In this document: positions 60,132-64,000 of the stretch, in pieces | Numbering within the stretch: position 1 is the stretch's first letter | Layout of the letters: the number at the start of each line of letters is the position of its first letter | Assembly (NCBI RefSeq): GCF_001665575.1 | Contig: NZ_LZSU01000042.1 | Coordinates: forward strand, 241,242 to 305,241 | DNA length: 64,000 bases | Origin: Mycobacterium sp. 852013-51886_SCH5428379 | GTDB lineage: Bacteria > Actinomycetota > Actinomycetes > Mycobacteriales > Mycobacteriaceae | Direction: 5' to 3' | The notes under the pieces: generated by a model | The model's input: the letters and a program-made list of their open reading frames with translations, nothing else | What the model was told of the DNA's origin: nothing | Database searches by the model: none | Program-made: the position numbers and the translations under genes

Positions 60132-60216
60132 TCTAACTCCTTCAGGCCGTTTATTCGGTTAGATGCAGTCAACCCGCCGATGCCTAACCTGTCAAGTTGT
60201 CTATAGTGGTTAGATG
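60132..60216. promoter_or_regulatory. Four GTTAGA half-sites between hydrolase and CGNR regulator
   Basis: TCTAAC (60132-60137), GGTTAGATG (60157-60165), CCTAACC (60183-60189) and GGTTAGATG (60208-60216) alternate in orientation about every 25 bases. The last covers the CGNR start codon. TATAGT (60202-60207) is a -10 for a leaderless CGNR message starting at ATG 60214. Confidence 0.7.
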
Positions 60217-60690
60217 ACCGAGGATGAGGTGATCGTCGATCTCCTGAACACCACGCCGGTGGTGGACGGGCGCGTCACCGAACTGCTGGACGAGCGCTGG
60301 CTGACCGCGCACAATGCCGGCGGGATTCCTGTCGGCGCCGCCCGCGGCGTCCGCGACGATCTACAGCGGGTGGTGCGCGGTGAGGCCGGCCCCGAGACGC
60401 TCCAGCCCTACCTGCGCGACGTCCGCCGGATCCCTCGGGCCACCGCGGACGGGATCGAGTGGTCCACCGAGGCGGGCTGGGCCGCCCGGGTGGTGCTGGC
60501 GTGGGGGGAGTTGGAGCGTGCGCTGCCGGGCCGCCTGCGGCCCTGCGCGAACGACGAATGCCGGTTGTTCCTGCTCGATCGGAGCCGGGCGGGCAGAGCC
60601 CGGTGGTGCTCGATGCAGGGCTGCGGGAACCGGATGAAGGCGCGCAGGCACTACGACCGGGTGCGCAACGTCGACCGGCCGGCCGACTGA
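60214..60690 (+). CDS. CGNR zinc-finger putative transcriptional regulator
   Basis: The 158-residue protein has a helical ABATE-type N-terminal domain and a C-terminal CGNR finger (RPCANDECRLFLLDRSRAG, WCSMQGCGNRMKARRHYDR) with four cysteines. ATG 60214 lies inside a GTTAGA repeat and 6 bases after TATAGT, so it is probably leaderless and autoregulated. It is divergent from the alpha/beta hydrolase, the obvious target. It shares the domain but only low similarity with the CGNR protein at 34419. Confidence 0.9.
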   Translation: MTEDEVIVDLLNTTPVVDGRVTELLDERWLTAHNAGGIPVGAARGVRDDLQRVVRGEAGPETLQPYLRDVRRIPRATADGIEWSTEAGWAARVVLAWGELERALPGRLRPCANDECRLFLLDRSRAGRARWCSMQGCGNRMKARRHYDRVRNVDRPAD

Positions 60691-60740
60691 CCCGCAGAAT
60701 CGACGTTCCAAGGCGGCGGCGCCCACGTAGTCTGTCGGTG

Positions 60741-62165
60741 ATGCGGCACTACTACAGCGCGAACGCGATCCGTGACGCGGAGGCGCCGCTGCTGGAGAGC
60801 CTGCCCGACGGTGCACTGATGCGCCGGGCGGCCTACGGTCTGGCCACCGTGATCGGCCGCGAACTCGTCTGCCGCACCGGCGGTGTCGCCGGACGGAGTA
60901 TCTGCGCGGTCGTCGGCTCCGGCGACAACGGTGGCGATGCGCTGTGGGCGGCGACGTTCCTGCGCCGCCGAGGCGCATCAGCGAGCGCCCTGTTGCTCAA
61001 CCCGGACCGTGCCCACCCTGCCGGGCTGGCCGCCTTCCGGCGGGCCGGCGGACGGGTCGTCGAGACCGTCCCCGCCGCAACCGAACTCGTCATCGACGGC
61101 GTGGTGGGAATCTCCGGGTCCGGTGGACTGCGGCCCGACGCGGAGGCGGTGTTCGCCGGTGTCGCCGACGCCGGTATCCCGGTGGTTGCCGTCGATCTGC
61201 CCAGCGGTCTGGACGTCGCCACCGGCGCTGCCGACGGACCGTACGTCCGCGCGGACCTCACCGTCACGTTCGGCGGTCTCAAACCGGTCCACGCACTGGG
61301 GGAGTGCGGCCGCGTCGAACTCGTCGACATCGGCCTCGACCTGCCGCCGTCGGATGTCCTGGGCGTCGAACCGGCCGACGTGTCGCACCGGTGGCCCCGG
61401 CCCGGCGCGAAAGACGACAAGTACACCCAGGGCGTGACCGGCATCCTGGCCGGGTCGTCCACCTACCCCGGCGCGGCGATCCTGTGTACCGGGGCCGCCG
61501 TCGCCGCCACCAGTGGCATGGTCCGCTACGCCGGAAGCGCGGCTGATCAGGTGGTGGCGCACTGGCCGGAGGTGATCGCCACCCCAGAGGTGCACTCGGC
61601 CGGCCGCGTGCAGGCCTGGGTCGTCGGCCCGGGGCTGGGCACCGACGAAACCGGCGCCGCCTCATTGTGCTTCGCGTTGGAGACGGATCTGCCGGTGCTG
61701 GTCGACGCCGACGGACTGACCCTGCTCGCTGCCCACCCGGAGCTCGTCGCAAATCGGCGCGCCCCCACGGTGCTGACCCCGCACGCCGGGGAGTTCAAGC
61801 GGCTGGCCGGCTCGGCGCCGGGTGACGACCGCGTCGGCGCAGCGCGCCGACTGGCCGATCAGCTCGGCGTCACCGTGCTCCTCAAGGGCAACGTCACGGT
61901 GGTGGCGGATCCGGGCGCAGGTGTGGTCTACCTGAATCCGGCCGGTCAATCCTGGGCCGCCACAGCGGGTTCCGGTGACGTGCTGTCGGGGATGATCGGT
62001 GCACTGCTGGCCGCCGGTCTGCCTGCCGGGGAAGCGGCGGCGCTGGCCGCGTTCGTCCACGCCCACGCCGCCAATGCCTCGGCGGCCGATCCCGGTCCAC
62101 ATCCGGCGCCGACCTCGGCGTCGCGCATCCTCGCCCACATCCGCACCGCACTCGCAGGTTTCTGA
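60741..62165 (+). CDS. nnr: Bifunctional NAD(P)HX epimerase / ADP-dependent NAD(P)HX dehydratase
   Basis: This repair enzyme restores hydrated NADH and NADPH. The 474-residue protein has an N-terminal YjeF_N epimerase domain (about 1-205; VVGSGDNGGDALWAATFLRR, VVAVDLPSGLDVATG) and a C-terminal ribokinase-like ADP-dependent dehydratase (about 220-474; VVGPGLGTDE, VLTPHAGEFKRLAG, ATAGSGDVLSGMIGALLAAG). ATG 60741 is chosen, with GTG 60738 directly upstream. It corresponds to Rv3433c. gadB follows after 20 bases and is probably co-transcribed. Confidence 0.96.
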   Translation: MRHYYSANAIRDAEAPLLESLPDGALMRRAAYGLATVIGRELVCRTGGVAGRSICAVVGSGDNGGDALWAATFLRRRGASASALLLNPDRAHPAGLAAFRRAGGRVVETVPAATELVIDGVVGISGSGGLRPDAEAVFAGVADAGIPVVAVDLPSGLDVATGAADGPYVRADLTVTFGGLKPVHALGECGRVELVDIGLDLPPSDVLGVEPADVSHRWPRPGAKDDKYTQGVTGILAGSSTYPGAAILCTGAAVAATSGMVRYAGSAADQVVAHWPEVIATPEVHSAGRVQAWVVGPGLGTDETGAASLCFALETDLPVLVDADGLTLLAAHPELVANRRAPTVLTPHAGEFKRLAGSAPGDDRVGAARRLADQLGVTVLLKGNVTVVADPGAGVVYLNPAGQSWAATAGSGDVLSGMIGALLAAGLPAGEAAALAAFVHAHAANASAADPGPHPAPTSASRILAHIRTALAGF

Positions 62166-62185
62166 ACCCCTCGAAAGGAAACTTC

Positions 62186-63565
62186 ATGTCGCATTTGCAC
62201 GGTCGCACACCGATGATCGCCCCCGCCTACACCGGCAGACTCGCCATGTCGGCGGTGCCGTCACTGCGGCTGCCCGACGAGGCGATGGCCCCGCAGGCGG
62301 CGTATCGCTTCATCCACGACGAACTCATGCTCGACGGCAGCTCGCGTCTCAACCTGGCTACCTTCGTCACCACGTGGATGGACCCCGAGGCCGAGAAGCT
62401 GATGGCCGAGACGTTCGACAAGAACATGATCGACAAGGACGAGTACCCGGCCACCGCGGCGATCGAGCAGCGCTGCGTGTGCATGGTCGCCGATCTGTTC
62501 CACGCCGAGGACCTGCGCGACGACGATCCACAGAGCGCGATCGGTGTGTCCACCATCGGTTCCAGCGAAGCCGTGATGCTGGCCGGACTGGCGATGAAAT
62601 GGCGTTGGCGGCAACGTAATCCGGATTGGAAGAACCGGACGCCCAATCTGGTGCTGGGATCCAACGTGCAGGTGGTGTGGGAGAAGTTCTGCCGCTACTT
62701 CGATGTCGAACCGCGCTATCTGCCGATGGCCGAGGATCGGTTCGTCATCACCCCGGAGCAGGTGCTCGAGCACACCGACGAGGACACCATCGGAGTCGTC
62801 GCCATCCTCGGCACCACCTACACCGGTGAGCTCGAGCCGATCGCCGAGATCTGCGCTGCCCTGGACCAACTGGCCGCCGACAAGGGCCTCGACGTCTCTG
62901 TCCACGTGGACGCGGCCAGCGGCGGCTTCGTCGTCCCGTTCCTGCATCCGGACCTCGAATGGGACTTCCGGCTACCGCGCGTGGTGTCGATCAACGTCAG
63001 TGGCCACAAGTACGGCCTGACGTATCCGGGCATCGGGTTCGTGGTGTGGCGTAATGCCGAGCAGCTGCCCGACGAACTGGTGTTCCGCGTCAACTACCTC
63101 GGCGGGGACATGCCGACCTTCACACTCAACTTCTCCCGGCCGGGCAACCAGGTGGTCGGCCAGTACTACAACTTCCTGCGACTCGGCCGCGGGGGCTACG
63201 CGCAGGTCATGCAGTCTCTGTCGCAGACCGCCCGTTGGCTCGGCGACCAGCTCCGCGAAAGCGAGCACTTCGAGATCATCACCGACGGGTCGGCGATTCC
63301 GGTGGTCAGCTTCCGCCTCAAGGCCGACCCGGGCTATACCGAATTCGACATCTCACAGGCGCTGCGCGGCCACGGCTGGCAGGTGCCCGCGTACACCATG
63401 CCCGAAGGTGCCGAAGACGTCACGGTCCTGCGCATCGTGGTGCGCGAGGGGTTCTCCGCGGACCTGGCCCGCGCGCTGCACGACGACATGGTCACCGTGC
63501 TCGGCCACCTCGACGAGCTCAAGCCCAACGGGCACTTCGACGACACCCAGCCGTTCGCGCACTAG
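62186..63565 (+). CDS. gadB: Glutamate decarboxylase
   Basis: The 459-residue PLP enzyme converts glutamate to GABA and CO2, consuming a proton. The PLP Lys275 lies in VSGHKYGLTYPGIGFVVW, and DAASGGFVVPFLHPDLEW and NFSRPGNQVVGQYYNFLRLG are diagnostic of bacterial GadA/B. ATG 62186 follows GAAAGGAA. It lies 20 bases after nnr, as in Rv3433c-Rv3432c. No GABA antiporter gene is adjacent, so the role may be metabolic (GABA shunt) as much as acid resistance. Confidence 0.98.
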   Translation: MSHLHGRTPMIAPAYTGRLAMSAVPSLRLPDEAMAPQAAYRFIHDELMLDGSSRLNLATFVTTWMDPEAEKLMAETFDKNMIDKDEYPATAAIEQRCVCMVADLFHAEDLRDDDPQSAIGVSTIGSSEAVMLAGLAMKWRWRQRNPDWKNRTPNLVLGSNVQVVWEKFCRYFDVEPRYLPMAEDRFVITPEQVLEHTDEDTIGVVAILGTTYTGELEPIAEICAALDQLAADKGLDVSVHVDAASGGFVVPFLHPDLEWDFRLPRVVSINVSGHKYGLTYPGIGFVVWRNAEQLPDELVFRVNYLGGDMPTFTLNFSRPGNQVVGQYYNFLRLGRGGYAQVMQSLSQTARWLGDQLRESEHFEIITDGSAIPVVSFRLKADPGYTEFDISQALRGHGWQVPAYTMPEGAEDVTVLRIVVREGFSADLARALHDDMVTVLGHLDELKPNGHFDDTQPFAH

Positions 63566-64000
63566 CTACGCTGCGGCCGGTGGTGGTTTCGGTTGGTAGG
63601 GGGTGTACCACCACCAGTCGGCGCGTTCCCCGCTCGGTCCGGGGCAGGGTTTCACAGCCGGCGGGGGTGTGGTGGGTGGCCGCGCGAGGGCGCGGTTGGT
63701 CATGGGTTTTCCGGTGGCGTCGGTGATGACGAGGTGGTCGGCGGGTCCGGTGAGGGTGATGTCGCCGCGGTGATGGGCGCGGTGGTGGAACGGGCAGAGC
63801 AGGGCCAGGTTCCTCAGCTCGGTGGGGCCGCCGTCCTCCCAGTGCTGCAGGTGGTGGGCGTGTAGGCCGCGGGTGGCCCCACAGCCGGGCACCACACAGG
63901 ACTGGTCGCGGTGTTCCAGTGCTCGGCGTAGGCGGCGGTTGATGGTGCGGGTGGAGCGGGCCGCACCGATGGGTTGGCCGTGGCGCTGCAGCCACACCTC
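63566..64000 (-). CDS. DUF222/13E12-family HNH endonuclease-like protein, 5' end outside window
   Basis: The C-terminal 144 residues are visible. They contain an HNH domain: CVVPGCGATRGLHAHHLQHW, then LRNLALLCPFHHRAHHRGDI, with zinc cysteines and the catalytic His pairs, followed by a Pro-rich tail that ends KPPPAAA. This is the typical C-terminus of mycobacterial REP13E12/DUF222 proteins, which occur in many copies and are sometimes phage-linked. The frame continues beyond position 64000, so the N-terminal DUF222 part is not seen. Its stop directly abuts the gadB stop. Confidence 0.88.
   Translation of the reverse strand, partial: EVWLQRHGQPIGAARSTRTINRRLRRALEHRDQSCVVPGCGATRGLHAHHLQHWEDGGPTELRNLALLCPFHHRAHHRGDITLTGPADHLVITDATGKPMTNRALARPPTTPPPAVKPCPGPSGERADWWWYTPYQPKPPPAAA

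Overview
The window is high-GC actinobacterial DNA and almost certainly comes from a mycobacterium, probably a rapidly growing one (Mycolicibacterium type). The evidence is a complete ESX-4 type VII secretion locus (eccB4, mycP4, eccD4, eccC4, esxU, esxT) between two ribosomal protein clusters, tandem cutinases, an mmpS-mmpL pair, several F420-dependent luciferase-like enzymes, TIGR00027-type SAM methyltransferases beside secY, and frequent GTG starts and leaderless-looking genes. The right half (infA to gadB) follows the order of M. tuberculosis Rv3462c to Rv3432c with insertions. The left end (methyltransferases, secY, adk, map, a MarR gene) follows Rv0725c to Rv0737. No tRNA, rRNA, CRISPR array or insertion sequence was recognised.

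Left to right: (1) 1-4989, four tandem methyltransferase paralogues on the minus strand, interrupted by an FAD monooxygenase and a possible 41-residue plus-strand ORF. (2) 5260-7923, secY-adk-map. (3) 7947-25000, a 17-kb accessory block separating secY-adk-map from infA. It holds a MarR gene, a P450/NmrA pair with a divergent MarR regulator and twin palindromic operators, a NarL-type two-component system, a degenerate HAD protein, the valine-catabolism operon mmsA-fadE9-mmsB behind a palindrome, and rmlB. It ends with a minus-strand run of a fused response regulator/thioredoxin-reductase-like protein, two histidine kinases with a cyclic-nucleotide-binding-like fold, and two F420-type enzymes. 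(4) 25324-29999, infA-rpmJ-rpsM-rpsK-rpsD-rpoA-rplQ-truA.

(5) 30006-36109, accessory genes: an active-looking GGDEF protein, two cutinases, an EamA transporter, a CGNR regulator and a degenerate GGDEF membrane protein. (6) 36241-45829, ESX-4. (7) 46108-50976, rplM-rpsI, a small secreted protein, glmM and two WXG100-like/ESX-associated genes. Three sites in blocks 6-7 (before eccC4, esxU and the gene at 49361) have the same ECF-sigma promoter layout, GGAAC-N17-CGTC, which suggests one sigma factor (SigM by precedent) controls them. (8) 50957-64000, an F420-type enzyme, a dienelactone-hydrolase-like protein, glmS, a TetR/mmpS/mmpL efflux unit, an alpha/beta hydrolase with a divergent CGNR regulator, the NAD(P)HX repair fusion, gadB, and the C-terminal end of a 13E12/DUF222 HNH protein.

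The most unusual elements are the cysteine-bearing CAP-domain kinase and fused regulator cluster (18636-24978), the repeated ECF promoter geometry across ESX-4, a perfect 17-bp hairpin over the truA start, and the four half-site operator array next to the second CGNR gene. Functions are inferred from recognisable motifs and gene order; no database search was run.
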